The notes beneath the pieces were generated by a model that was not told where the DNA came from, ran no database searches, and worked only from the letters and a program-made list of their open reading frames with translations. The translations under genes and the position numbers were made by a program. From DASRIA01 sp963768885 (GTDB taxonomy: Bacteria; Actinomycetota; Thermoleophilia; Solirubrobacterales; JBBDJG01): DNA of 64,000 nt. Positions 30,923 to 41,460 of this stretch are shown piece by piece; the stretch's first letter is position 1, and each line of letters begins with the position of its first letter. The stretch covers positions 1-64,000 of the forward strand of contig CAVYJN010000014.1 in NCBI GenBank assembly GCA_963768885.1, written 5' to 3'.

Positions 30923-31092
30923 GGGCGTTTCCTTCCTGGATAGATGCCAAGACAGGAAGTCAGCGCCCTCCGGGCAGAGCCACCGCCCCTTGCGGCGCAG
31001 CCGCTCACCTGCCGGATGACAGGCGGTCGACCGCTCCGCGGGGGAGATAAACCCAGGGTCCAACAGGGGCTGGACCTTCCTTTCAGCGCGGT
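30923..31092 (-). promoter_or_regulatory. long structured 5' leader of the LAKTG gene
   Basis: About 165 nt between a good promoter and the ATG. It can form several hairpins, for example GGTCCA...TGGACC, CGGTCGACCG and GCGGC-TGC-GCCGC, with the ribosome site at its end. I could not match it to a known riboswitch class. Confidence 0.35.
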
Positions 31093-31120
31093 GCTATATC
31101 AGCCCTGGGGCGGCGGTCAA
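31093..31120 (-). promoter_or_regulatory. sigma-70-type promoter for LAKTG-sortase genes
   Basis: On the minus strand TTGACC (31120-31115), 16-nt spacer, TATAGC (31098-31093). The predicted start near 31086 gives a leader of about 165 nt. The rest of the gap up to 31269 shows nothing else clear. Confidence 0.5.
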
Positions 31121-31269
31121 CGAAGAAGCCTCCGGGGATGAGAGTGAGCATCGCAAACTCCATGTTTTCTGGAGCGAATCCCCGGTAGTTGCGCTTGAAG
31201 TTGTGAATCGCGCGAGACTCTTCTAGGGTCAAGCCGCCGGAGCACCCGGCAGGGGGAAAGGGCCTTGGA

Positions 31270-31779
31270 TTGACCAGAGAGCAGATGATCGTGTTCGGCT
31301 TCGTCGCGGCCGCCTTTCTTGCGGGCTGGATCGCAAGCTTCGTGACCCGCAGGCGCGTCCGCTCCCGCGAGGAGCTCCCGCCCCAGGTACCCACCGTCGA
31401 GCCGATCACCGCGGCCCGGCGAGACGAGGTCGCGCCACTCGCCGACGAGGTGGAGCAAGCACTGCGCAGCGACGCGGCCAACGAGGGCATGTTGAGCGTC
31501 GTGCGCGCCGAACGGGAGGCCTCCCTCAGCGAGCTCGAGCTGGACCTGGCGGACTGGGGCTTCACCTATGGAGTTGCATGGGCGCGAGCCCGGGAACGGG
31601 CTCCGGATGGACCCGACGACGACGTCGCGCAGCAGGCCCTCGGCGCGGCCGAGCAGGTCTTCCGGGCCTATACGGACGGCGACGACTGGACTCAGCGGGC
31701 GGTCGAGAACCGCTCCAACGGCACCTCTACCCAGCCGCGCCGGCCGGCAGATCCCAGGGGGGAGACCGCCGAGCAGTGA
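31270..31779 (+). CDS. single-pass membrane protein, unknown function
   Basis: 169 residues from TTG 31270, with GGGGGAAAGG upstream; ATG 31285 is an alternative. The N-terminus is a transmembrane segment (MIVFGFVAAAFLAGWIASF) followed by basic residues RRRVRSR, predicting a cytoplasmic body. The body is acidic and helical (EAEQ-rich, AERE-type), ending RGETAEQ. No family recognised. It converges on the kinase-kelch gene. Confidence 0.55.
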   Translation: MTREQMIVFGFVAAAFLAGWIASFVTRRRVRSREELPPQVPTVEPITAARRDEVAPLADEVEQALRSDAANEGMLSVVRAEREASLSELELDLADWGFTYGVAWARARERAPDGPDDDVAQQALGAAEQVFRAYTDGDDWTQRAVENRSNGTSTQPRRPADPRGETAEQ

Positions 31780-31810
31780 GCATGGTGAGCTTCGTCAGCC
31801 GGCTCCCCGC

Positions 31811-34633
31811 CTAACGTCCGGCCTGCGTCACCTCCGCCGTCCCCACCGCGCTCGCGTGCCCGGGCTTGGGGGCGCCGCCGAGCGCGTAGAGCGAGCGGCC
31901 GATCGCGTCCACCGAGAGCCCGTGCCTGGGGGTGCGCATCGAGGGGGCGCGCGACCAGTCCTTGCCCGCGATGTCGTAGGACTCGACCGCGCCCAGGGGG
32001 CGCGTCGGGGTCTCGCCGCCGAGCGCGAACAGGTGGCCGGCCACGATCGCGGCGCCGAGGCCGCCGCGGGCGGTCGGCATGTCGGGCAGCGCCTGCCAGC
32101 GGTCGGCGGCGGGGTCGTAGCGCTCGAGCGCCGCGGAGTTCTTGTCGGGGCCCAGGTTGCGCCCGCCGACCGCGTATAGGTAGTCGCCGTCGGAGACCGC
32201 CGCGAGGTGCTCGCGCGGGGTCGGGATGTCGGCGCCGCTGGTCCACTGCTTGCCGTCGAAGACCTCGGTGGTGTCGACCAGGCGGTCGTTTGCCTGGCCG
32301 CCGGTGACCACGATCCGGTCGCCCACCACGGCGGCCGCGCCGGCCGCGCGCGGGCGCTGCAGCGAGGGCAGCTGCTCCCATTTGCCGTCGCGCAGCACGA
32401 ACACGCGGTTCGACACGCGCGCGCTCGGGTCCGATCCCTCGGGGATCCAGCCGCCGATCACGACGACCTCCTCCTTGTAGGTCACGACCATCTCGTGGTG
32501 CAGCGCGACCGGCAGGTCGGGAGCGGACTTCCAGCCGTTGATCACGGGATCGAAGCCCTCCACCTTGCGGGAGCCCTTCGAGCCGGCTCCGAGGCCGCCC
32601 ACCACCCAGATCGTGCCGTCCAGCACGGTGCCCGCCATGTTCTGGCGGGGCGTCGGCATGGCGGGGAGGCGGCGCCAGGACGCACCGCGGGCGCCCGCGC
32701 GGCGCGCACGCACCAGGCTGGTCACCTCCGCGGTCCCCACCGCGCTCGCGTGCCCGGGCTTCGGGGCGCCGCCGAGCGCGTAGAGCGAGCGGCCGATCGC
32801 GTCCACCGAGAGCCCGTGCCTGGGGGTGCGCATCGAGGGCGCGCGCGACCAGTCCTTGCCCGCGATGTCGTAGGACTCGACCGCGCCCAGGGGGCGCGTC
32901 GGGGTCTCGCCGCCGAGCGCGAACAGGTGGCCGGCGACGATCGCGGCGCCGAGGCCGCCGCGGGCGGTCGGCATGTCGGGCAGCGCCTGCCAGCGGTCGG
33001 CGGCGGGGTCGTAGCGCTCGAGCGCCGCGGAGTTCTTGTCGGGGCCCAGGTTGCGCCCGCCGACCGCGTATAGGTAGTCGCCGTCGGAGACCGCCGCGAG
33101 GTGCTCGCGCGGGGTCGGGATGTCGGCGCCGCTTTGTCCACTGCTTGCCGTCGAAGACCTCGGTGGTGTCGACCAGGCGGTCGTTTGCCTGGCCGCCGGT
33201 GACCACGATCCGGTCGCCGACCACGGCGGCCGCGCCGGCCGCGCGCGGGCGCTGCAGCGAGGGCAGCTGCTCCCATTTGCCGTCGCGCAGCACGAACACG
33301 CGGTTCGACACGCGGGCGCTCGGGTCCGATCCCTTCGGGATCCAGCCGCCGATCACGACGACCTCCTCCTTGTAGGTCACGACCATCTCGTGGTGCAGCG
33401 CGACCGGCAGGTCGGGAGCGGACTTCCAGCCGTTGATCACGGGGTCGAAGCCCTCCACCTTGCGGGAGCCCTTCGAGCCGGCTCCGAGGCCGCCCACCAC
33501 CCAGATCGTGCCGTCCAGCACGGTGCCCGCCATGTTCTGGCGGGGCGTCGGCATCGGCGGGGAGGCGGCGCCAGGTGGAGGCGGCCCGCAGGGGAGTGGC
33601 GAGGACGCGCTGCGGTTGCGCGGTCGCTCTCCGTCGTCGCCTCGTCTCCGCCGGAGAGCGCCACGATCGCCACGACCGCGGCAGCCAGGACAAGCACCCC
33701 CGCGGCGCCGAGCGCAAGCCAGCGGCGCGGGCGACTTTCCTTCGCGGGAGGAGCCGCCGCGACCTTCTCCCCGACCGGAGCCCCGGCCGCGCGCGCCACG
33801 GCCTCCGCCGCCGCGCCGAGCTCACCGGCCGTCGCGTAGCGCTCGTTGGGGTCCTTGGCCATCGCCCGCTGCACGACCTTCTCGAACTGCGGCGGCAGGC
33901 CGGGCGCGACCTCGAGCAGCGATGGGGGCGCCGTGTACATGTGGGCCCACAGCGCCGCCAGCTCGTTCTCGCGCTTGTACGGGGGCCGGCCGGTGAGGGT
34001 CTCGAACAGGACGCAACCCAGCGAGTAGACGTCGGTCTGCGGCCCGCATGCGTCTCCCTCGATCTGCTCCGGCGCCGTGTAGTCGACCGTGCCCACCCAC
34101 TGGCCCGTCTTCGTCAGCCCGCTGATCGAGCTGGCGTGCTTCGTGAGCCCGAAGTCGGTCAGGTAGACGTGGTCATCTCCGGTGATCAGGATGTTGGCGG
34201 GCTTCACGTCGCGGTGGATCAGGTCCCGCTCGTGGGCGGCATCGAGGGCGCTCGCCACCTGGGAGACGAGCCGGGTGGCTCGCGCGGGCTCGATCGGTCC
34301 GACGTGATCGATCAGGTCGCGCAGGTTCGTGCCCTCCACCCAGCGCATCGCGATGTAGAGGACCCCGTCCTCCTCGCCCGCCCCGTACACCGGGATCACG
34401 TTCGGGTGATCGATCGAGGCGGCGATCATCCACTCGCGCCGGAACCGCTCGCGGAACGAGGGATCCCGCGCGAGCGCCGGGGTCACGAGCTTCAGCGCCA
34501 CCGTGCGGTCGAGCTGCAGCTGGCTCGCGCGGTAGACGACGCCCATGCCCCCGCGGGCGGCCACCTCCTCGATCCGGTAGCCGGCGAACTCGGAGCCCAC
34601 CGCCAGCTCTGCTGTTGTCAGATGGCCCCCCAT
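31811..34633 (-). CDS. Ser/Thr protein kinase with two extracellular six-kelch propellers
   Basis: About 941 residues. Kinase domain 1-280: GYRIEEVAARGGMGVVYRA, ALKLVT, HRDVKPANIL, TDFGLTK, APEQIEG. A juxtamembrane segment and one transmembrane helix (LALGAAGVLVLAAAVVAIVA) follow, then a short linker. The extracellular part is two propellers, each of about six kelch blades (WRRLP, VVGGLGAG, ALPDMPTARGGLGAA, LYALGG). The two propellers are almost identical at DNA level. Indels near 33600, 33545 and 33133 break the frame inside the first propeller. A receptor kinase sensing a wall or sugar ligand is inferred. Confidence 0.88.
31827..32679 (-). repeat. kelch module copy encoding the C-terminal propeller
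   Basis: Nearly identical to 32721-33575, with an in-frame period of 894 nt. Differences are a few substitutions. Confidence 0.9.
32721..33575 (-). repeat. kelch module copy encoding the N-terminal propeller
   Basis: Second copy of the unit at 31827-32679. It has two extra bases relative to the other copy (at about 33133 and 33545), and these are exactly what breaks the frame. Confidence 0.9.
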
Positions 34634-34665
34634 ACCTACCCAGCTTGTACTAAAGCACTAAGTGC

Positions 34666-35079
34666 CTACCGCTCAAAGTGTCCTTCGGCACTCAGCGCCC
34701 GCAGCGCACTTTCCTTGTCACCGAAGATCATCAGCCGGTAGGGCGTCGCCCCCCGCATCGTCCAGACGTGGGCGATATTGCCCACGACCTCGGCCCCGCT
34801 GCCCTTGCCGCGCACCCGCTGGTGCAGGGACACGACGATCTGGTCGCCGGCGTCGATGAACTCCTGGGGCTCGAGGCGAAGCGCGTCGAACGCCTCCATA
34901 TAGGAGTCGAAGAGCTGCTTGATCCCCTCCTTGCCGTAGCGGGTCTCCGCCCGGTCGGGAGAGCTCTCGCGGTCGCGCAGCTGGAACTCCGGAGCAAGGC
35001 GCTCCAGGAACGCCTCGACGCCGCCCTCGTTGAACGCCTGGTAGGCGTCACGAAGCCTCTCGACGTCTTCCTCGAACAC
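34666..35079 (-). CDS. SnoaL/NTF2-like protein
   Basis: 137 residues: FEEDVERLRDAYQAFNEGGV, a central acidic/aromatic pocket (EAFLERLAPEFQLRDR) and VVSLHQRVRGKGSGAEV typical of SnoaL-like folds. GTG 35079 sits 7 nt after TAGCGT, a likely leaderless start. Function unknown; such proteins may be small-molecule binding or isomerase-like. Confidence 0.75.
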   Translation of the reverse strand: MFEEDVERLRDAYQAFNEGGVEAFLERLAPEFQLRDRESSPDRAETRYGKEGIKQLFDSYMEAFDALRLEPQEFIDAGDQIVVSLHQRVRGKGSGAEVVGNIAHVWTMRGATPYRLMIFGDKESALRALSAEGHFER

Positions 35080-35086
35080 CCCGGAA

Positions 35087-35092
35087 ACGCTA
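35087..35092 (-). promoter_or_regulatory. -10 box of leaderless promoter
   Basis: TAGCGT on the minus strand, 7 nt before GTG 35079. Confidence 0.4.
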
Positions 35093-35106
35093 CTCCACCG
35101 CGGGGC

Positions 35107-36597
35107 CTAGGGAGCTTGTAAGTCCGCCCCGTGGCCCAGCAGCGCGTCGTTCGCGAACAGCGGGCAGCGGTCGTATCCCTGCCGGTACGCCATCCCGAGC
35201 CCCGCGGTCTCGCCCGCGCCGCGCAGCAGCGAGCACGTCACGCGCTCGCCCATCGTGTGCGACACGTTGAAGAAGTAGTTGTCGTTGTCGATCGGCGAGA
35301 CCTCGTCCCCGCGCTGGTTGAAGAACGAGCGCCGGACCGGCTCCGGATAGGCCTCGAACGGCGCGATCAGGTAGCCGAGCTGGTCGCCGGCGAGCCCCGC
35401 GGTCATGTGGCCGCGGGCCGGCACCAGCTCCGCGACCTTCGCCGCGATCTGCGGGTACATCTCGCCCGGACCGGCCGACAGCAGCACGTCGCCGATCCGC
35501 GCGGTCGCGGTCACCGACCCGAGCACGTTCCCGGTCAGCCACGGCGGCGTCATCGCGCGGTTCAGCGGGACGCCGAACGTGCCGCCCGCGTACTCCAGTC
35601 CCAGGATCAGCGCGCTCGTCGCGGCGTCCTCGACCAGGTAGGAGCGCGCCGCGACGTTCGCGGGCCCGCCCAGCGGCTGGGCCGAGGCCGCCGCCTGCGC
35701 CGCGCGCTCCACCACGCGTGCCGCGTAGTCGTGGATCTTGCATAGGTCCTGGGCCTCCTCGGTCACGGCGCCGGGATCCGCGCACCCGCGGTCGGCCGGC
35801 TGCGTGCGGCCGAGTGTCGCGACCACGGTCACGGCCCTGCCGCCGAAGCGCTGCTCCAGCAGCGGGTTGGCCGCCTGCGTCCAGTCGCCCGACGCCTTCG
35901 TGTTGGACGAACCAAGCACGGTCGAGTGGGCGGAAAAGTTCAACAGCGTGAAGAGCGGCTTCTTGCCGTCGCGCGCCTGCAGCACGCGCACGTCGGAGTC
36001 GACCACCTTGTTGGCCTCGTCGTAGTCGAACTGGTTGGAGAGCAGGTCGCGGCCGTCCGCCGTCCCGTAGTAGAGGGTCGCCGGCACCATCGACTGATAC
36101 GCCGCGACGATCGCGTCGACGGTGCGCTCGGTGACGTACGCGAGGTACTCCTCGGGCACGCCGCCCCACACGCCGAGCGGATCGGGCCCGGAGTGGCTGT
36201 GGTTGGACTGGATCACGACGTTCTCCGCCGGGAGCGCTCCGCCCGTGCGGCGCTCGACCTCCTTGCGCATGTCGAGCAGTCCGTAGGGCCCGTTCTTGAC
36301 CGCGACGAACCAGCCCTGCGACTCGACGTCGGCGATCACGAACGGCGTGCGCCGGTCCGACACCGCGAACGCGTCGACGCTCAGGCCCTCGCCCAGCACG
36401 CCGGTCGCGGGCCGGCCCTCGAACACCGGGCTGCCGCCGCCGATCCCGTAGCCGCCGAGATAGACCGGCTTGCCGGCGAAGGTGCCGTCGGCGTCGGGGT
36501 TGATCGAGCGCGACGCCGCTCCCACGAGGTAGGGCTGCACGGGCTTGGCCGCGGCCGCCGTCGCCTGCGCGGCGAGCACGAGCACCATCAGCAACAC
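35107..36597 (-). CDS. neutral/alkaline ceramidase-family secreted protein
   Basis: About 496 residues, intact. Signal peptide LLMVLVLAAQATAAAA. The N-terminal domain resembles neutral ceramidase (pfam04734): VGAASRSINPDADGTFAG, then IQSNHSHSGPD, which carries the zinc-site His residues, and LNFSAHSTVLG. GTG 36597 is chosen because it precedes the signal helix; the open frame runs upstream to 36819 without a convincing start. The family cleaves amide bonds of ceramides or related acyl-amides; the true substrate is unknown. Divergent from the RTX-like gene. Confidence 0.72.
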   Translation of the reverse strand: MLLMVLVLAAQATAAAAKPVQPYLVGAASRSINPDADGTFAGKPVYLGGYGIGGGSPVFEGRPATGVLGEGLSVDAFAVSDRRTPFVIADVESQGWFVAVKNGPYGLLDMRKEVERRTGGALPAENVVIQSNHSHSGPDPLGVWGGVPEEYLAYVTERTVDAIVAAYQSMVPATLYYGTADGRDLLSNQFDYDEANKVVDSDVRVLQARDGKKPLFTLLNFSAHSTVLGSSNTKASGDWTQAANPLLEQRFGGRAVTVVATLGRTQPADRGCADPGAVTEEAQDLCKIHDYAARVVERAAQAAASAQPLGGPANVAARSYLVEDAATSALILGLEYAGGTFGVPLNRAMTPPWLTGNVLGSVTATARIGDVLLSAGPGEMYPQIAAKVAELVPARGHMTAGLAGDQLGYLIAPFEAYPEPVRRSFFNQRGDEVSPIDNDNYFFNVSHTMGERVTCSLLRGAGETAGLGMAYRQGYDRCPLFANDALLGHGADLQAP

Positions 36598-36655
36598 GGC
36601 CTTTCGGGCGACACGGACACATTCGAAGTCGTGAGCCGCATCCGGCCGCCGGACG

Positions 36656-39600
36656 GTGACGATGCGTTTGCGCCCGGAGCACACGCCAGATCGCAGCGCG
36701 AACGAATCCCTACGGCTGTGTCGGCGATCAACCAGAGCGGCGAAGCTCGCGGACTTCAGACTCAAGCTACCGCCCGGGCTTCCTCGCCAACCCCACCGCG
36801 CTCGAGGCATGCCCGACACACCTGTTCATCGCCTCGTCGTGCTCGGACCGATCGATCGTCGGCCACTCGGTCAGCGAGAACATGGTTGACGGTGGGAGCG
36901 AGGCCACCCCACCCGTTCGCGTCCCCACACCCGTCTACAACGTGCAGACCTTGGGGCTCGAGCCCGCGCGTTTTGGCGGCACGCAGTTCCCCTCGGAGCC
37001 AGCGGGGCCGTTCCCGGTGACCGTGCGCATCCGCAGCACAGGCGACTACGGCGTCGACACGGCGGTGATCGACATCCCAAGGAACCTGGCCGGCCCGCAG
37101 GCGGTGATCAGCCAGATCGAAACCGTGCTGTGCGCGCAGGTGCCGTGCAAGGCTACGGACCAGCTCGACGCGGCCACGGTCCAGCCGCTGGCGCCCACGC
37201 GGCCGTTCTTCCGCAACCCGACCTCCTGCAACCCGGCGACCGGGCAGCTCGAGGCCCGGTCCTGGGCGGCGAACGCCGTGACGAGGGTGGCAACCGACAC
37301 CTTCATCCCGACGGGCTGCGAGGCCGTGCCGTTCGACCCCGTGGTCTCGGTGACGCCGACCGAGACCAACCAGGCCGGGGTCGCCAGCGGCCAGCGAGTC
37401 TCGATCGAGTACCCGGAGTACGAGGATGACCCGATTTGGCAGTCGGCACTGAGGGATGCGGACATCACGCTGCCTGAGGGCATGACCGTCGCGCCCGAGG
37501 CCGGACTGGGACTCCACCGCTGCTCAGCGGAACAGTTCGGCGTCGACTCCGCGACCGGCCGGCAGCTCAACGACGACCCGCACATGTGTCCGGATGCATC
37601 TCAGATCGGATCACTTGAGGTCACAACGCCGGTGCTCGACTTCCCGCTCGGCGGCAAGGCCTTCCTCGGCCCTGCAAGCGGTCCCGGGCGGCCGACGCCC
37701 GCCAGCCCTTGGAGGCTCTTCCTGCTGGTCGAGGGCGCGGGCCAGCGCATCAAGCTGACGGGCGAGATGACGATCTCCGAGCAGGGTCAGGTCCGTCTGG
37801 CGCTCGCAGACATGCCCCAGCTTCCGTTCACGCGGCTCGACCTCGTGACGCTCGGCGGCGAGGACGCGATCCTCGAGAACCCGCCCATATGCGGTCCTCA
37901 TCAGGGCACGGCCACGCTCACCGGGTGGAGCGGAACGCAGAAGGCGTCGATTCCGTCCGTGACTCCAACGGGATGCACCCTTTCGGGCGTGCAACAGGAC
38001 GGCGTCGCAGCGCATGAGGAAGTCGGCCACCAGGAGCAGGCCGAAGGCGGTCCGCTCACTCCTCTCGGTGGTCCTCAGGCTCTTGCATCGTCGGCGAGCG
38101 TGGAGGCTCACGCCGAAGGCGACCGGATCGTCGTGAGCGGTGACGACGGGATCAACGAGATCACGGTGTCCCTCGCGGGCGGCATCTTCACGATCAGTGA
38201 CTCGGCCGGTGTCACGGCCGGTCCGGGTTGCGCCCAGGCGGGCGCAGACGTGACGTGCCCGGCGGCGGGGATCACATCCACGGTGATCAACGGTCTTGGC
38301 GGCGGGGACACCCTCATCGGGAGCTCGATCGCCGACCGGATCGACGGCGGCCCCGGCCCGGACGACATCGACGGGCGCGAGGGCGACGACATCATCAACA
38401 GCGGCCGCGGCGGGATCGACCTCGACCTGTGCCTGGACACTCCGCCCTTCCGATGCTCGGACAGCATCTTCGGCGGCCTCGGGTTCGACCTCATCACGTA
38501 TGCCGACCGCACCGGCCCGATCAAGACCGACCTGCGCCCCGGGCGGGGATTTGCGCGCGACGACGACGACACCTTCGACGGGATCAATGCCACCGAGGCG
38601 ATCGTCGGTGGCCGGGCCAGCGACGAGCTCATCGGCGGCGCCTCAGGCGACCATCTGAACGGAGGGCCGGGGAACGCCCCGGACACGATCTGCGGCGGCC
38701 TGGGCAACGACACGGTCGATTACACGGACAAGAGCGGGCCCGTGACCGTCACGATCGACGGGACACTGCCGACCGATCCCGACATCGTCACGACGGACCC
38801 CATCAGGTCGACAGGCGCCCGGCAGGACTGCCGGCCGACGATCAAGTCAACCGGGATCGGCAACGGCCAGCCCGACCCGAACGATCCGCGTCGGGACTGC
38901 ACGGCGAACGACGGCGTCGCGGGTGAGAACGACTGCGTGGGCGAGGACGTCGAGAACATCGTCGGCAGCCCGTTCGACGACATCTTGGTCGGTAACGATC
39001 CCGACGCGCTCTACGGGCTGGGGCCGCGGGTCGAGCCCGCCGGCGCCAATCACCTGATGGGCGGGGCCGGCAACGACCTGCTCGACGGTGGGCTAGGCCC
39101 GGACATCTTCGAGGGTGGCAGCGGTGCGGACACCGTGACCTATGAAGGACGCACCGAAGCAGTGCGCGCGTCCATCGACGGCGCCGGCCGTGACGGCAAC
39201 GGTCAGGATTTCAATGCCCGCTCACAGCGTGGGGACGAGATCGGCCTGGACATCGAGCGGCTGGTCGGAGGGAACGGCGATGACCTGCTGAGGGGCGATG
39301 CCAATGCCAACGTTCTGCGTGGGGGCCCCGGTAACGACTTCGCGAACGGCGGCGAGGGCGACGACGGGCTCTTCGGGGACTCGGGACATGACCGCCTGGA
39401 GGGCGGCGCTGGCGACGACCTGGTCTCCGGGGGCGAGGGGGACGACAGCCTCGAGGGCTGGAAGGGGAACGACCAGATTCAGGGAGACGCGGGCTCCGAC
39501 ACGGCCGACTACAGGGGCGCGAAAGTCGGGGTGACCGTGGACCTGTCTCGAGGCGGCGCGCAGCTCACAGGCGGAGCCGGGTCGGACGCGCTGGCGTCGA

Positions 39601-40124
39601 TCGAGAATCTCCTGGGTAGTCCCGGGGACGATCGGCTCGCCGGAGGTCCGGGGCCGAACTTCATCTCATGCGGCGCGGGAGCCGACGCGGTGACCGCCGA
39701 CGAGAGTGACACGGTCGCTCCCGACTGCGAGCAGGTGGACCTGGGTAACGATCCCCCTGACTGCTCGCAAGTTCGCGCCGTCCCGGCGAGGCTCTGGCCG
39801 GCCAACAACAAGCTGCGCCTTGTCACGCTCGCAGGTGCAACAGACCCCGATGGGGATCCAGTCGCACTCGCGATCACCGGCGTGACGCAGGACGAGCGCC
39901 CGAACGGCGCCGACGCGCGGCGGACACTCGTGGGGAATCAGGTTCTCCTCCGGGCTGAGCGAAACGGGAAAGGAAACGGGCGCGTCTACCGCATCTCGTT
40001 CGCAGGCTCTGACGGCAAGGGCGGAACCTGCGCGGGCACAGCCAAGGTTGGGGTTCCTCACGACCAGGGCCGAGGAGCGATCGCGATCGACTCAGGGCAG
40101 ACGTTCAATTCGTTCGGGCCGTAG
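36656..40124 (+). CDS. large RTX-like calcium-binding surface protein
   Basis: The intact frame from 36882 gives 1080 residues; similarity (LADFRLKLPPG ... ANPTALEACP) extends upstream to about 36656 across one indel near 36780. The N-terminal 450 residues are beta-sandwich-like (TLPEGMTVAPEAGLGLHRCS, LDFPLGGKAFLGP). The central part holds many nonapeptide RTX repeats GGxGxDxLx (GGNGDDLLRGDANANVLRGG). The C-terminal part (VPARLWPANNKLRLV) resembles a wall-associated domain. No signal peptide is visible, so the 5' end is truncated or mis-assembled. A calcium-binding exported adhesin is inferred. Confidence 0.78.
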
Positions 40125-40158
40125 GCGAACGGCTCCGCCGCCCGGCCGGCGTCGCTGA

Positions 40159-41408
40159 TCACTGCCGTGCCTGCAGCCACGCGCGCGTGACGTTGCCGAC
40201 CCGCATCCGCTGCGGGTGGTCCCCGACCGGGACCTCGGCCACCTGCGCGCCGGTCTTGTAGGAGATCGCGGAGATCTTGTCGTCCCCGCTCCACGACACG
40301 AAGCAGTAGCGGCCGTCGGCGCTGTTGGTCGACCAGTACGGCTTGGTGCCGCCGTGGATCAGCTTGTACGCGAACGTGTCGCGCTCGACGATCGCCGCGT
40401 AGTCCGACATCGTGCCCGGCGACGCAGAGCCGCGTGTCCTCGGGGTTCATCGCGATGCCGTGGTGCGCGGAGTCGAGCAGGTACTGCTCGCGCGGCATCT
40501 CCGGGACCTCGTTCGGCAGGTTGGCGACGCGCGTGATCCGGTCCTGGGCGAAGTCGTACTCGGCGAAGCCGTGGAAGAACGAGACCTGGAAGTAGACGAA
40601 CCGCTCGTCGCGGCGAGAGCGCCATCGGCCGCACGGCGGAGCTCATGTCCGGGTAGCCGGCCTCCGCGAGCTTCTGGCCCATGTCGATCTGCTCGATGAT
40701 CTGGTTGGTGTTCGCGTCGACGATCTGGAAGCGGCGATCGCCCTTCGTCGAGTCGAACGCCGGCTGGTCGGCCGGCGTGTAGACGAGCCCGATGCTGGCG
40801 TGGTAGATCCGCTGCCCGTCGGCGGAGTAGTTGTTCTCGTGCGGCGAGTCGCCGGAGGCGAAGCGGCCGACCTCGCGGCCCGTGAAGGTGTCGAGGATGT
40901 GGACCACGTTGCCGGTCGAGGCCGAGACGGCCACGCGCGTGCCGTCGGGGGACATCGCCATGTGGTCGGAGCGCTGGCCGTCGACCCGGAAGCGCCAGAC
41001 GATCGCGCCGGTGTTGAGGTCGAGCGCGACCACGTCGGCGAGGCTCGGCCGCGAGACGACCAGCAGGCGCCCGTCCTTGGAGGCGAACATGTCGTCGACG
41101 AACTGGTCGTGGCCCTCGCCGATCGCCTGGCGGATCGCGAGGAAGTAGGCGAGCCGCACGGGGTCGGTGACGATCTCGACCATCCGCTGGTCGATGTCGG
41201 GAATGATGTTGAGCCGCGCCACCCGCGCGAAGCTCGGCTGGCTCGGGGTCCCGCCCTGCTTGATCACGTCGGCCGTGCCGTCCCAGTTGTTGCCGACGAA
41301 CAGCACGGGAGTGGTCTGGCTCGGAGCCGCGACCGCGGGAGCAGCCCCGGCCGCGAGGGCGAGGACCGCGATCGAGGCCGCGAATATGTTCAACCGGAGC
41401 CGACGCAC
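40159..41408 (-). CDS. secreted YVTN/cytochrome-cd1-type beta-propeller protein
   Basis: About 416 residues. Signal peptide MRRLRLNIFAASIAVLALAA ending in VAAPS, then propeller blades: VLFVGNNWDGTADVI, ALDLNTGAIVWRF, MAMSPDGTRVAVSASTGNVV, HILDTFTGREVG, ISYKTGAQVAEVPVG. Indels near 40610 and 40425 shift the frame. Starts at GTG 41408. Probably a secreted sensor or scaffold; enzyme activity not evident. Confidence 0.75.
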
Positions 41409-41460
41409 TACTGAACAGTGCTTCAGCTACCCGGGCTGCGCGGCGCAGAAACCGCTTTCC

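Noticed and set aside
30923..31092. LAKTG leader as a c-di-GMP, c-di-AMP or cobalamin riboswitch
   Set aside because: None of the conserved cores of these classes could be matched by eye.
31827..33575. Long direct repeats as CRISPR or mobile element
   Set aside because: The unit is coding, in frame (894 nt) and makes kelch blades; no spacers or terminal inverted repeats.
31809..33839. Long plus-strand open frames opposite the kelch gene
   Set aside because: They are antisense shadows produced by high GC third positions; composition has no protein-family features.
36598..36819. N-terminal extension of the ceramidase-like gene
   Set aside because: It would precede the signal peptide by over 70 residues and cover the start of the divergent RTX-like gene.
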